A stretch of 64,000 nt of DNA from Rhizobium sp. AC27/96 (GTDB taxonomy: Bacteria > Pseudomonadota > Alphaproteobacteria > Rhizobiales > Rhizobiaceae): the NCBI RefSeq assembly GCF_001692325.1, contig NZ_LXKN01000024.1, positions 1-64,000 on the forward strand, written 5' to 3'. The stretch's first letter is position 1, and each line of letters begins with the position of its first letter. The translations under genes and the position numbers were made by a program. The notes under the pieces were generated by a model that made no database searches, was not told the origin of the DNA, and worked only from the letters and a program-made list of their open reading frames with translations. Below, piece by piece: positions 9,073-18,031 of this stretch.

Positions 9073-10602
9073 ATGTCTTTTCGCCAGACGGTTCCCGGCC
9101 TTCTATTGGCACTTTCGCTGATGTCGACGCCGGCCTTTGCCGCGCCTCCCGAGCAGCAACATGCTGTGCCGGGTAGCGATGGTGTGCTGTCGCTGCTGCC
9201 GCCCGATGCGGTGAGTGATCATGTCTTGAATGCCGGTGGCAAGAGCATTGCCTATACGGCGACGGCCGGCACACTCGATCTTTTCGGGCAGGATGGCCAG
9301 CGCAGCGCGGCGATCTTCTATACCGCCTATGTGGCGAAGAATCGCGATGCCGGCCGACCTGTCACCTTCATCTTCAATGGCGGGCCGGGTGCTGCGTCGG
9401 CTTTCCTCAATCTCGGCCTCGTCGGCCCGCGCATCGTCGATTTTGGTCCCGATGGCCGCGATGGCGCCAATGCAAAGCTGGTGGACAATCCGCAAAGCTG
9501 GCTCGATTTCACCGATCTAGTCCTGATCGATCCGATCGGCACGGGCTGGAGCCGGACGGTGAAGCCGGATGACCAGAATGATTTCTATGCGGTGGACAGC
9601 GATGCCGAAAGCCTTTCCAAGGCGATCGCGCTTTACGTCAGCCACAATGGCCGCGCCGTGTCGCCGAAGTATATTCTCGGCGAAAGCTATGGCGGATTTC
9701 GCTCGGTCAAGGTCGCCAACAGCCTGCGCGAGGATCAAGGCATCCTGATCTCGGGCATCGTCATGCTCTCGCCCTTGCTCGAGGGTCGCTATGTCTTCGG
9801 TGGTAGCGACGATGCGCTCGGCGCAGCCCTGAAGCTGCCTTCACTGGCCGCGGCGGAACTGGAGCGGCAAAATGCGTTTAGCGACAAGGCGGTTCGGGAT
9901 ACCCAAGCTTTCGCCCTCAACGAATATCTACCTGCCTTGGCCGGCCCGCCGCCTTCAGGCGATGCCGGCCGGGCCTTCTATGGTCGAGTGGCAAAGCTGA
10001 CCGGCATCCCGGAGGAGGTCGTTGCCAGGAACCAGGGCTTTCTCGGCGGCGTCTATCGGAAACAGTCCGATGGTAGCGGCGGCAAGGTGGCGAGCGCCTA
10101 TGATGCATCCTTTCTGGCGCCAGACCCCTATCCCGAGTCGGAGTCCGAACACGGCGGCGACCCGATCCTCGATGGTTTCGTCCGTGCCTATGGCGGTGCG
10201 TTTTCGAGCTATGCGCGCGATGAGCTTGGCTTCCATACCGACATGACCTACACGCTGCTCTCGTCATCGGTGAACAGACAATGGAAATGGGGCGGGCGGA
10301 ACAATGGCGGCTCGCGTCTCAGCGCCGGCGTCACCGACGATCTGAAGGAACTTTTGTCACTGTCGCCATCCTTCCGTCTCATGATCGGTCAGGGCTATAG
10401 CGATGTCGTCATTCCCTTTGGTGTCAACAAATATGTGCTCGACCACATGCCACCGTCCCTCGCCGATCGGGTGGCGCTGAAACTCTACCGTGGCGGCCAC
10501 ATGTTCTACACCCGGCCGGCCTCGCGCGAACAGTTCACCGGGGATGCCAAGGCGTTCTTCGCCTCGCAGCCTCAGGCTCAGCCGGCGGTTAAGTCGAACT
10601 AG
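9073..10602 (+). CDS. Secreted serine carboxypeptidase-like peptidase (S10 family)
   Basis: The preferred start is ATG 9073, about 10 bases after GGAGG, giving 509 residues with a signal peptide ending near TPAFAAP (about residue 24). The S10 catalytic triad is visible: Ser205 in GESYGG, Asp444 in GYSDVVIPF and His476 in GGHMFYTR. FNGGPGAAS near residue 100 is the oxyanion-site motif of serine carboxypeptidases. The product probably removes C-terminal residues from peptides in the periplasm or outside the cell. The open frame reaches upstream to 9001, but that would bury the signal peptide. Confidence 0.85.
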   Translation: MSFRQTVPGLLLALSLMSTPAFAAPPEQQHAVPGSDGVLSLLPPDAVSDHVLNAGGKSIAYTATAGTLDLFGQDGQRSAAIFYTAYVAKNRDAGRPVTFIFNGGPGAASAFLNLGLVGPRIVDFGPDGRDGANAKLVDNPQSWLDFTDLVLIDPIGTGWSRTVKPDDQNDFYAVDSDAESLSKAIALYVSHNGRAVSPKYILGESYGGFRSVKVANSLREDQGILISGIVMLSPLLEGRYVFGGSDDALGAALKLPSLAAAELERQNAFSDKAVRDTQAFALNEYLPALAGPPPSGDAGRAFYGRVAKLTGIPEEVVARNQGFLGGVYRKQSDGSGGKVASAYDASFLAPDPYPESESEHGGDPILDGFVRAYGGAFSSYARDELGFHTDMTYTLLSSSVNRQWKWGGRNNGGSRLSAGVTDDLKELLSLSPSFRLMIGQGYSDVVIPFGVNKYVLDHMPPSLADRVALKLYRGGHMFYTRPASREQFTGDAKAFFASQPQAQPAVKSN

Positions 10603-10644
10603 CCGGGCTCAGGCACTGGCGCAGCCGCGCTGCGGGACTGCGCT

Positions 10645-11262
10645 TCATGCATTTCTCGCGACCATCCCCTTGATGGTCTCGAAGAGTTCATCCTTTGCCT
10701 GCTGTGGGGTAATGTCCCCCTTGCTGGCGGCATAGGACAAGGATTCGGCCGCACCCAGCATCGCCCAAAGGCCGGCTGTCGCGATGGAGCGCGTGCTGGC
10801 GAAGGGCGCGAGTGTGGCCCGGCACTTCTCGATGAATGCCGTCTCATATTCGCGCTTGATCGCTTCGAGTTCCGGCGAGCCTGCGAGCGCGGCAATGATG
10901 CCGGGTATCTCGCGGCCCTGCAGCAGCACGCAATCGACATAGGAGGTCGCGATGACCGTTGCCTTGTCGATCAGGTCTAAAGCACTCGCCTGAAGCGCTC
11001 CATCCATCACCGAATTCTGGCGCTCGTCGAACTCTCGGTAGAGCGCTGCCAGCAGGCCGGGACGGGTGGCAAAGTGGTCATAGACGACAGGCTTCGTCAC
11101 GCCGGCCCGCTCGGAAAGCCTTCCCAGCGTCAGAGCTTCCGTGCCCTCTTCCCCCACGATCCGCCACGCGACCTCGATGAGCTGTCGATACCGATCCTCG
11201 CGCGACAGGCGGCTGCGCGGCCGTGAACCGGCCGTGTGATTTTTGTCTTCCGTGGTTGACAT
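10645..11262 (-). CDS. TetR family transcriptional regulator
   Basis: From ATG 11262 the protein has 205 residues. An N-terminal TetR helix-turn-helix is seen in ALTLGRLSERAGVTKPVVYD followed by HFATRPGLLAALY. The C-terminal part is a typical variable ligand-binding helical domain. A longer frame to 11289 would run through the operator repeats. The gene is divergent from an NAD(P)H oxidoreductase gene, with TACCAAAAGTA repeats in the gap, so it is the likely repressor of that gene. Confidence 0.87.
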   Translation of the reverse strand: MSTTEDKNHTAGSRPRSRLSREDRYRQLIEVAWRIVGEEGTEALTLGRLSERAGVTKPVVYDHFATRPGLLAALYREFDERQNSVMDGALQASALDLIDKATVIATSYVDCVLLQGREIPGIIAALAGSPELEAIKREYETAFIEKCRATLAPFASTRSIATAGLWAMLGAAESLSYAASKGDITPQQAKDELFETIKGMVARNA

Positions 11263-11269
11263 CGCTATA

Positions 11270-11294
11270 TACCAAAAGTAACTTACCAAAAGTA
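11270..11294. promoter_or_regulatory. Direct-repeat operator for the TetR regulator
   Basis: Two exact copies of TACCAAAAGTA occur at 11270-11280 and 11284-11294, 14 bp apart start to start. The first begins 8 bp from the tetR start codon, and the pair lies between divergent tetR and oxidoreductase genes. The flanks (TATA on both sides) make the whole block partly symmetrical. Confidence 0.55.
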
Positions 11295-11341
11295 TATAAG
11301 GCTAAGTAGCCTTCTGCAATTGGCTCATAGGAGTTTTTCAC

Positions 11342-11953
11342 ATGCATGCACTTATCGTTGTCGCGCATCCGGATCCGAAGTCGCTCAGCCATAGCGTCGC
11401 GGCGCATGTCGCCGAGGGTGTGATCTGTTCGGGCGACACATTCGAGATCGCCGACCTTACCGCTGAAGCGTTCGATCCGAGGTTCAGTGCTGCCGATATT
11501 GCCCTTCATCTCAGGCAGGCGCCGGCGCCTGCCGATGTCGCTGCCGAACAGGCGAGGATTGACCGCGCCGATGCGCTGGTGCTCGTCTATCCCGTCTATT
11601 GGTGGTCGATGCCGGGGCTTCTCAAGGGATGGATCGATCGGGTGTTCACCAATGGCTGGGCTTATGACGAGATGCCGGGTGACAAGTCGATCAAAAAGCT
11701 GGGGCACCTTCGTGTCCATCTGGTCGCCATCGGTGGGGCCACCATGCGCACCTACGCGCGCCATGGCTATTTCGGCGCCATGAAGACGCAGATCGACCAT
11801 GGGATTTTCGGCTATTGCGGCGCATCCGTTGCGACGTCCGAGCTGCTGCTGACGGAAGAGCGGGATGCGGCGTCTCATCTCGATACCGCCCGCGCAATCG
11901 GGCAAAATCTGTTTGCCGCTGCTTCGCGCGGTAAGACAGCAGATGCGGCCTAG
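11342..11953 (+). CDS. NAD(P)H-dependent flavodoxin-fold oxidoreductase (NQO1/KefF/MdaB type)
   Basis: This 203-residue protein has the FMN-binding start IVVAHPDPKSLSHSVA, the central YPVYWWSMPGLLKGWIDRVF motif shared by NAD(P)H:quinone reductases, and a C-terminal segment like those of KefF and modulator-of-drug-activity proteins. The family reduces quinones or nitro compounds by two electrons with a bound flavin. It is divergent from a TetR regulator with repeats in the gap, suggesting induction by a quinone-like or electrophilic compound. Confidence 0.85.
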   Translation: MHALIVVAHPDPKSLSHSVAAHVAEGVICSGDTFEIADLTAEAFDPRFSAADIALHLRQAPAPADVAAEQARIDRADALVLVYPVYWWSMPGLLKGWIDRVFTNGWAYDEMPGDKSIKKLGHLRVHLVAIGGATMRTYARHGYFGAMKTQIDHGIFGYCGASVATSELLLTEERDAASHLDTARAIGQNLFAAASRGKTADAA

Positions 11954-11957
11954 TGCC

Positions 11958-13472
11958 CTAGTCGTGCTGCTGCAGCTGGAAAAGATGCTTGATGCGTGAA
12001 CTCAGCGAACTGACAGGCCCACCATGGACCAGCAGATCGGCGTTGGCGAAAAGATGCTTCTCGTCCTCGATGCGCTTGGCCATGATGGCGCCCAGTTCCT
12101 CGGCAAGCGCCGGCCTGTCATGCAGCAGCGGCGCCAGGCAGTCCTCACCGATCTCGTAGGTGACGACGAAGGTCAGGGCGCGGACCGTCCCGACTTCGCC
12201 TGTCCCCATCAACAGCCCGTTTTCACCGAAGTAATCGCCAGGCGCCAGGCGCGTCAGCTCGATCTGACGATGTCCCTCGTGGCGGGTGATGCTGACGACG
12301 CCCGAGCGCACGATCGTCAACGCGCGAAGCTTTGCATCCTGTTCGGCGATGACTGCGTCCTTGCGATAGGTATGGCGCTGCATGCGCGATGCCAGGTGTT
12401 CCTTCTCGTCCTCTGTCAACGAGGAGAAGAGCGGGATGTTGCTGACCAGCCGCCATGGCGTTCCGGGAGCGTGTTGCTGCTCGCCGGGTGTGTCCGCTTT
12501 CTGCTCCATCGGAAGCGCGATCGTACCGGGCGGGCCGGCGAGCTTCAGGCCTGCTGCCTTGGAATGGCGGTAGAGGAGATCGTAGATCTCGTTCTTTGCG
12601 GCCGTTATCAGCGATATATCCCGCACGCGGAAGGACAGCTGCAATTCGATTGCCTGTCCGTCGACGGAATTGATGGCGACGCTGGGCTCGGGGGTCTTCT
12701 GGATCGTGTTGCAGCTGATCAATACATTCTGCATCAAGTCGGCGACGATCCTCGGCTGGGTGGTCGGCTGGATGCGGACGGTGACTGTGGCGCCGTGGCT
12801 CTCGTCGGGAGAGGACAGATTGGTGAGCCGCGTCTTGGCAAGCACGCTGTTCGGGATCACCACCAGATCGTTGGTTCCGTTCAAGAGCTGCGTGGCCCGC
12901 CAGTTGGTTTCCACGACGCGGCCCTGAATATCGTTTTCAAGGACGATCCAGTCGCCGACCGAATAGGGCCGCCCGAGATTGAGCGCGATGCCTGAGAAGA
13001 CATCGCTCAATGTGCTCTGCAGTGCCAGACCAAGGATGATGGCGAAAACGCCGGAGGTGGCGATCAGCGTGCCGACCGGAACGCTGAAGACATCGCCGAC
13101 GATGGAAAGGATCGCACCGAGATAGATGATGCCGACGATCAGATCCTGCACGAGCCGGCCCTCGCGGGGCTTGCGCTCGAAAATCAGGAACAGGCGCACG
13201 CAGGCGATCAGCACCCAGGCGCCATTGATCCACCAGATGATCTTGGCGAACCCCGTGAAGCTGCGCAACGTCACCGAATCCTGCGGCGGGCTTGGCTCAT
13301 AGGGGACGATGCCGTGATAGAGCAGAAGCACCGTGAGGCTGACGAAAAAGACGACTTGCCCGATCAAACGACCGGCGCGCTGATGGCGTAGCATGATGCG
13401 GCTGACGAATGTGCCGATAACCACCAGCACGCAGAACTGGGCGATCGGGTTATCGAGAAGTGCAAGGAGCAT
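11958..13472 (-). CDS. MscS-type mechanosensitive channel fused to a cyclic-nucleotide-binding domain
   Basis: From ATG 13472 the protein has 504 residues. Several N-terminal membrane helices are followed by the MscS pore and beta-domain region (LALQSTLSDVFSGIALNLGR, then IVLENDIQGRVVETNWRATQ). The last third is a cNMP-binding domain: NIPLFSSLTEDEKEHLA and the phosphate-cassette-like segment LAPGDYFGENGLLMG. Such fusions are proposed to gate on ligand as well as on membrane tension. The start is uncertain: the frame is open to 13601 and the ATG at 13472 has a weak ribosome site. The stop is 4 bp from that of the convergent oxidoreductase gene. Confidence 0.82.
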   Translation of the reverse strand: MLLALLDNPIAQFCVLVVIGTFVSRIMLRHQRAGRLIGQVVFFVSLTVLLLYHGIVPYEPSPPQDSVTLRSFTGFAKIIWWINGAWVLIACVRLFLIFERKPREGRLVQDLIVGIIYLGAILSIVGDVFSVPVGTLIATSGVFAIILGLALQSTLSDVFSGIALNLGRPYSVGDWIVLENDIQGRVVETNWRATQLLNGTNDLVVIPNSVLAKTRLTNLSSPDESHGATVTVRIQPTTQPRIVADLMQNVLISCNTIQKTPEPSVAINSVDGQAIELQLSFRVRDISLITAAKNEIYDLLYRHSKAAGLKLAGPPGTIALPMEQKADTPGEQQHAPGTPWRLVSNIPLFSSLTEDEKEHLASRMQRHTYRKDAVIAEQDAKLRALTIVRSGVVSITRHEGHRQIELTRLAPGDYFGENGLLMGTGEVGTVRALTFVVTYEIGEDCLAPLLHDRPALAEELGAIMAKRIEDEKHLFANADLLVHGGPVSSLSSRIKHLFQLQQHD

Positions 13473-13628
13473 GGGGACTTGGCCGCACTCGGTCTTTCGG
13501 ATGGCTGTTAAATTGGCACGAAAGAGACCACAACGCCATATGGGGATGAATTCGCTGACTTCCTTCGTAACGCGGCTGCGCCCAAAGGCCGCTGACACCA
13601 CAATCTTATGGAAATAGCCTTGATAATT

Positions 13629-13646
13629 AGATGACGATTATCATCT
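13629..13646. promoter_or_regulatory. Inverted repeat upstream of the aldehyde dehydrogenase
   Basis: AGATGA and TCATCT arms surround six bases. The element lies 77 bp upstream of the ALDH start codon in the gap shared with the divergent mscS-type gene. It is a candidate operator; no regulator gene lies beside it. Confidence 0.3.
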
Positions 13647-13722
13647 TACATCTGTCATCCCATCCTGCTATCTGCTTTTGCGAGCGCACCTTTCGGTGCT
13701 TCGATCTCATCAAGGAATATCC

Positions 13723-15309
13723 ATGACACAGTCTTTCGAGATTAGCGGCGATTTGCTGATCGGCGCAGAATCCACCGGTGACAACAAAACCGCGCGTGCC
13801 ATCAACCCGGCAACCGGCGCCAATCTGGAGCCGGCTTTTGCTATCGCCAGCGAGGCAGAGGTCGCACGGGCCTGCGAACTGGCCGCCCAGGCTTTTGATG
13901 TCTATCGCGCCACCAGCACGGAGCAGCGCGCGGCATTTCTCGAAAAGATCGCTGACAACATCATCGAAATCGGCGATGCACTGATCGAGCGGGCAACGGA
14001 AGAGACCGGCCTGCCGGTGGCGCGCCTACAGGGCGAGCGCGGCCGCACCGTCGGCCAGCTCCGGCTGTTTGCGCAGGTGGTTCGTTCCGGCGAATGGCTG
14101 GATTTGCGTGTCGATCCGGCGTTGCCGGAGCGCAAGCCGCTGCCGCGGCCTGACCTGCGCCTGCGCCAGATTCCGCTCGGACCTGTCGCCGTCTTCGGCG
14201 CGAGCAACTTCCCGCTCGCCTTCTCCGTTGCCGGTGGTGACACCGCATCCGCGCTTGCGGCCGGCTGCCCGGTCGTCGTCAAGGGTCACCTTGCCCATCC
14301 GGGCACGGGTGAGTTGGTCGGACGCGCTATCCGCGCCGCCGTTGCGGCTTGCGGCCTGCCTGAAGGCACGTTCTCGCTGCTGACCGGCGCCAATGAAACC
14401 GGTGCGGCGCTGGTGCGCGATCCGCGTATCAAGGCCGTCGGCTTCACCGGCTCGCGTGGTGGTGGTCTGGCGCTTGGCGCCATTGCGGCCGCACGGCCGG
14501 AGCCGATCCCTGTCTATGCCGAGATGAGCAGCGTCAATCCCGTCTTCCTGTTTCCGGCCGCACTTGCAGCGCGGGCAGAGGCCATCGGAACGGGCTTCAT
14601 CGATTCCCTGACACTCGGTGCCGGCCAATTCTGCACCAATCCCGGTCTGGTCTTTGCCATCGATGGTCCGGACCTTGATCGGTTCGTCCAGTCCGCCAGC
14701 AATGCGCTCACCGGACGCGCGCCGGCGCCGATGCTGACGCCGGGCATCCACGCCGCCTTCGACAAGGGCGTTGCCGCTCTTGCGGATCATGAAGCAGTCA
14801 AGACGGTTGCGCATGGTGCGCCGCCAGAGGGCGTCAACCGCAGCCCCGGCATCTTCTTCGAGACTGACGTCGAGCAGTTCCTGGCAGACGAGCGCCTGGG
14901 ACATGAAGTGTTCGGCGCGGCGAGCCTGCTGGTGCGCTGCAAGGATATCGATCAGATGATCGCGGTTGCTGAAAAGCTTGAGGGCCAATTGACTGCCACG
15001 CTGCAGATCGAGGCCGGCGACCATGCTACTGCCGCCAAGCTGCTGCCGGTGCTGGAACGCAAGGCCGGGCGCATCCTCGCCAACGGCTGGCCGACCGGCG
15101 TGGAAGTCTCCCATGCCATGGTGCATGGCGGGCCGTTCCCGGCGACATCGGACAGCCGCACGACCTCGGTCGGCACGCTCGCCATCCGTCGCTTCCTGCG
15201 CCCGGTCTCCTATCAGGATCTGCCCGAAGGTCTGCTGCCGGCTGAGCTTCGCGACGATGGCGTCAAGACGTTGCCGCATCTGCTTGATGGCGTGCGCAAG
15301 GGCAGCTGA
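13723..15309 (+). CDS. Aldehyde dehydrogenase, 2,5-dioxovalerate (2-oxoglutarate semialdehyde) type
   Basis: ATG 13723 follows AAGGAATATCC. The protein has 528 residues and looks like the alpha-ketoglutaric semialdehyde dehydrogenase branch: INPATGANLEPAF near the start, VKGHLAHPGTGELVGRAI, FTGSRGGG, and the catalytic Cys304 in GAGQFCTNPGLVF. Enzymes of this branch oxidise 2,5-dioxopentanoate to 2-oxoglutarate at the end of pentose, uronate/glucarate or hydroxyproline pathways. No other gene of these pathways sits next to it here, so the route it serves is unknown. A terminator follows the gene. Confidence 0.85.
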   Translation: MTQSFEISGDLLIGAESTGDNKTARAINPATGANLEPAFAIASEAEVARACELAAQAFDVYRATSTEQRAAFLEKIADNIIEIGDALIERATEETGLPVARLQGERGRTVGQLRLFAQVVRSGEWLDLRVDPALPERKPLPRPDLRLRQIPLGPVAVFGASNFPLAFSVAGGDTASALAAGCPVVVKGHLAHPGTGELVGRAIRAAVAACGLPEGTFSLLTGANETGAALVRDPRIKAVGFTGSRGGGLALGAIAAARPEPIPVYAEMSSVNPVFLFPAALAARAEAIGTGFIDSLTLGAGQFCTNPGLVFAIDGPDLDRFVQSASNALTGRAPAPMLTPGIHAAFDKGVAALADHEAVKTVAHGAPPEGVNRSPGIFFETDVEQFLADERLGHEVFGAASLLVRCKDIDQMIAVAEKLEGQLTATLQIEAGDHATAAKLLPVLERKAGRILANGWPTGVEVSHAMVHGGPFPATSDSRTTSVGTLAIRRFLRPVSYQDLPEGLLPAELRDDGVKTLPHLLDGVRKGS

Positions 15310-15338
15310 AGATAATTTCTATCTCCATGAGACAAACC

Positions 15339-15366
15339 AAAGCGGGCCGTATCGGCCCGCTTTTTT
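15339..15366 (+). terminator. Rho-independent terminator, probably bidirectional
   Basis: AAAGCGGGCC (15339-15348) and GGCCCGCTTT (15354-15363) form a 10-bp stem with a 5-base loop and a T-run. It lies between the convergent ALDH and FAD monooxygenase genes and can serve both. Confidence 0.85.
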
Positions 15367-15373
15367 ATTGAGG

Positions 15374-16534
15374 CTATGCCGCAGCGCCTTGCTGGCGGGC
15401 TTCGAGATGCGCCCTGTAATGCTGGAGCGACAGTTCCGCACCGAGATGGGAAAGCTCGGTGGCGACGGCCTCGGCCGCATGTTCGGCCGGTTCGATGACG
15501 CGTTCGAACATCTCGATCTCATAGGCCTGGACGGCGCTCTTCCAATCATCGCTTTCAAGAAGCTGCCGGCCGAGCTCTGCAGCATCCAGCATCGCCGCAT
15601 TCACGCCTTCGCCGCCGAAGGGCGACATCACATGCGCGGCGTCGCCGAGGAGGGTTATCCCGGTGCGATTGTTCCAGCGATGCCCGACCGGCAGCGCATA
15701 GATCGGCCTGGAAACGATATGGTCATTGCTCGCATGGATGAGGGCGACGATGTTCGGCGCCCAACCCTTGAATTCCGCGGCCAATTGCGTGCGGGCCGTT
15801 GCCGGGGCGGCGAAATCGAAGGCCTTGTCGGCCCAATCGGCCGGTACGCGGAAAATCGCGTAGCCTCTGATATGGGAATTGCCGTTGCGCTGCACGATCA
15901 TACCGCGTCCGTCAGCCTCGATACCGATCTTGCCGCGGCCGATAAGGGCTGCCAGATTGGGATGGCTGGCGTCGACGTCGTCGATGCCGAATTCGATGAA
16001 GCTGATGCCGCTATATTGTGGGCGATAGTGCGAGACCAGCGGCCTTACCTTGGACCAGCTGCCGTCGGCGCCGACGACGAGGTCGAAGGGGCCGGCCGTT
16101 TCGTTTTCGAAGACTAGGTCGTAGGTGCCGTCGTCGCGAGGGCGCACGTCGCGCAGGCCGTGGTTCCAGCGAATGATGTCTGCCGGAAGAGAGGCGAGCA
16201 GGATCTGGCGCAGCGCCGTGCGGTCCACTTCCGGCCTGTCGGACTCATCGGCGTCGTCATCGGCAAACAGCAGGGTGCCGTCCTTGTCGTAGAGCCGGCT
16301 TCCCTGATCTTCGTAGCGGGCGATCTGCAGGAATTCTTCGTAGAGCCCGGCTTGGCGCAGCGCCAGCTGGCCGGACTCTGTATGGAGGTCGAGCGTTCCG
16401 CCCTGCGGCCGGGCAAGTGCGTGTTCCTCGTGTTCGAAGACGGTGACCGTCAGTCCGCCGCGATGAAGAATGCGGGCGAGTGTCAGGCCGCCGGGTCCTG
16501 CTCCGATGATGGCGATGCGGGGTTGAGATGTCAT
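15374..16534 (-). CDS. FAD-dependent monooxygenase of the TetX-like class A group
   Basis: The ATG at 16534 is chosen over a TTG two codons upstream; the product has 386 residues. It shows the N-terminal FAD site IAIIGAGPGGLTLARIL, the middle motif DLVVGADGSWSKVR, and the second FAD motif ITLLGDAAHVMSPFGGEGVN. These three define flavoprotein aromatic hydroxylases. The sequence resembles the TetX-like group, but whether it attacks a tetracycline or an ordinary aromatic compound cannot be told. It is divergent from a MarR regulator with AGGYACCT operators between them, so it is probably induced by its substrate. Confidence 0.83.
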   Translation of the reverse strand: MTSQPRIAIIGAGPGGLTLARILHRGGLTVTVFEHEEHALARPQGGTLDLHTESGQLALRQAGLYEEFLQIARYEDQGSRLYDKDGTLLFADDDADESDRPEVDRTALRQILLASLPADIIRWNHGLRDVRPRDDGTYDLVFENETAGPFDLVVGADGSWSKVRPLVSHYRPQYSGISFIEFGIDDVDASHPNLAALIGRGKIGIEADGRGMIVQRNGNSHIRGYAIFRVPADWADKAFDFAAPATARTQLAAEFKGWAPNIVALIHASNDHIVSRPIYALPVGHRWNNRTGITLLGDAAHVMSPFGGEGVNAAMLDAAELGRQLLESDDWKSAVQAYEIEMFERVIEPAEHAAEAVATELSHLGAELSLQHYRAHLEARQQGAAA

Positions 16535-16559
16535 GGACAAAATTCTCTTCTTTCTGTAG

Positions 16560-16593
16560 ATAGGTACCTATGTAGATTAATATAGGCACCTAT
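16560..16593. promoter_or_regulatory. Paired palindromic MarR-type operators
   Basis: ATAGGTACCTAT at 16560-16571 is a perfect 12-bp palindrome. ATAGGCACCTAT at 16582-16593 is the same with one central change. They are 22 bp apart between the divergent monooxygenase and marR genes. The core matches the repeats at 4821-4865. Confidence 0.7.
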
Positions 16594-16608
16594 TCAAGTG
16601 ACGAAAAT

Positions 16609-17064
16609 ATGACCGATTGGGACTTGTTCGAGAATCCGGCTCCGCTCATCAACATGGCGTCGCGCAGCCTTGCGCGGCTGGGCGAGCGCCGGGTGAAGGC
16701 GCTGGGCTTCAATATCGGCCAGCTGCCGGTGCTCTACCTGCTGCGCAATGGAGCGCAGATGTCGCAGAAGGAATTGGCGAAATTTGCCAAGATCGAGCAG
16801 CCGTCGATGGCGCAGATGCTGGCGCGCATGGAGCGGGATGGGCTGATCCGCCGCACGCCCGACCCCGCAGACGGGCGCAGCAGCCTCGTGTCCTTGACCG
16901 AGGCGGCTCTGGCGAGACTTCCCGCTGCCCGCGACGCGCTGGACGAGGGACGGGAGAGAGTTCTGGCGGGGTTCAGCGAGGATGAGGTTCAGACGCTGCT
17001 CCAACTGATGCGGCGGCTCAACCGGAACCTGGAGCGGATGATTGCGGAAGAGGATGCACCGTAG
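16609..17064 (+). CDS. MarR family transcriptional regulator
   Basis: This 151-residue protein has the winged helix seen in QKELAKFAKIEQPSMAQMLA with the wing motif RRTPDPADGRSSLVSLT. It is divergent from the TetX-like monooxygenase and its start lies 15 bp after the second ATAGGYACCTAT palindrome. Autorepression together with control of the monooxygenase is the likely arrangement. Confidence 0.87.
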   Translation: MTDWDLFENPAPLINMASRSLARLGERRVKALGFNIGQLPVLYLLRNGAQMSQKELAKFAKIEQPSMAQMLARMERDGLIRRTPDPADGRSSLVSLTEAALARLPAARDALDEGRERVLAGFSEDEVQTLLQLMRRLNRNLERMIAEEDAP

Positions 17065-17110
17065 GCACGCTCTTTTGCGTGCCTACGGTCGCCTTGGTGT
17101 CGTCGGTTGA

Positions 17111-18031
17111 TCAGATTTCCGCGTAGACGATGCCGGTGAAGGAGCCGGCATGGTGCAGAAGTTCGCGCTCGCCCGAACCATCGAGATCAGCCGAATAGAG
17201 ATTGCCGCCGATATCGGTGAAGAACATGCGATTGTTCGGCAGGTCGAGCGACAGGCCGATGCCTTCGTCCAGACCTTCGAGGACGACCTCGGAGGTGGCC
17301 GCGAGGTCATCCATGCTGGCGCGGTTGACGGTATTACCGCGCGGAAGATTGCCGCGGTCGGTCCAGTAAATGGTGCGGGTGGCGAGATCGAGCTCAATGT
17401 CGATCGGCTCCGGCAATTTGTCCAGCAGCGTTTCGATATCGCTGCGTCTCGTTGCCGTCTCGCCTTCGGGAATATCGATGCTGGCGCGGAGGATGCGGCC
17501 GAGGCCGGCGTCAGGCGGTCCCTTTTGCGTCCAGTAGATCTGCCCGAGCGGCAGGTCCAGCGCGATGCCGACGCACCAGCGCTCGATATCGGCGCTATCT
17601 TTGGGGCTGTCGCCGTTCTGCACCAGGGTTTCGATGTCGGAGCCGTCGATATTGGCGCGCATGACGCGCATGCCCTCGCGGTCGCACCAGTAGAGCGTGC
17701 CGTTGTCGTGATCGATCTGGATCTGCTTCGGTGTCACCAGCGTGCTGCCCGGCGGGATCAGCGTGACATGGTTGCTGCCATCGAGGTCCATGCGTTCGAT
17801 CGAGCCGTCATGGGCGTTGTAATCAGTGCCCATTTCTGTCCAGTAGATCCAGCCGTTCTCGCTGTCGACGAGAATGCCGTCCGGGCTGCGGCCCGGGCGC
17901 TGGATGACCAGCTTTAGGTCGGTGCCATCGATGGCGGAGGAGAGAATTCGTCCGTCGTTGATATCGAGGAAGAACAGTCTTTCGGTCTTGTCGGTGGAAT
18001 TGGCAGGCGTCCGTGCTTCTGCTTCAGACAT
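17111..18031 (-). CDS. YWTD-repeat beta-propeller protein (SMP-30/LDL-receptor-like repeats)
   Basis: This 306-residue protein consists of repeated blades of the type GWIYWTE, GTLYWCD, GQIYWTQ, RTIYWTD and NRMFFTD, each followed by a DG(S/T)-containing strand. This is the YWTD beta-propeller pattern. No signal peptide is seen, so it is probably cytoplasmic. AAAGGATG precedes the ATG. The family includes lactonase-like sugar enzymes and proteins of unknown function. It is divergent from a LacI-type regulator, and LacI proteins mostly sense sugars, so a role in sugar or sugar-lactone metabolism is a reasonable guess. Confidence 0.7.
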   Translation of the reverse strand: MSEAEARTPANSTDKTERLFFLDINDGRILSSAIDGTDLKLVIQRPGRSPDGILVDSENGWIYWTEMGTDYNAHDGSIERMDLDGSNHVTLIPPGSTLVTPKQIQIDHDNGTLYWCDREGMRVMRANIDGSDIETLVQNGDSPKDSADIERWCVGIALDLPLGQIYWTQKGPPDAGLGRILRASIDIPEGETATRRSDIETLLDKLPEPIDIELDLATRTIYWTDRGNLPRGNTVNRASMDDLAATSEVVLEGLDEGIGLSLDLPNNRMFFTDIGGNLYSADLDGSGERELLHHAGSFTGIVYAEI

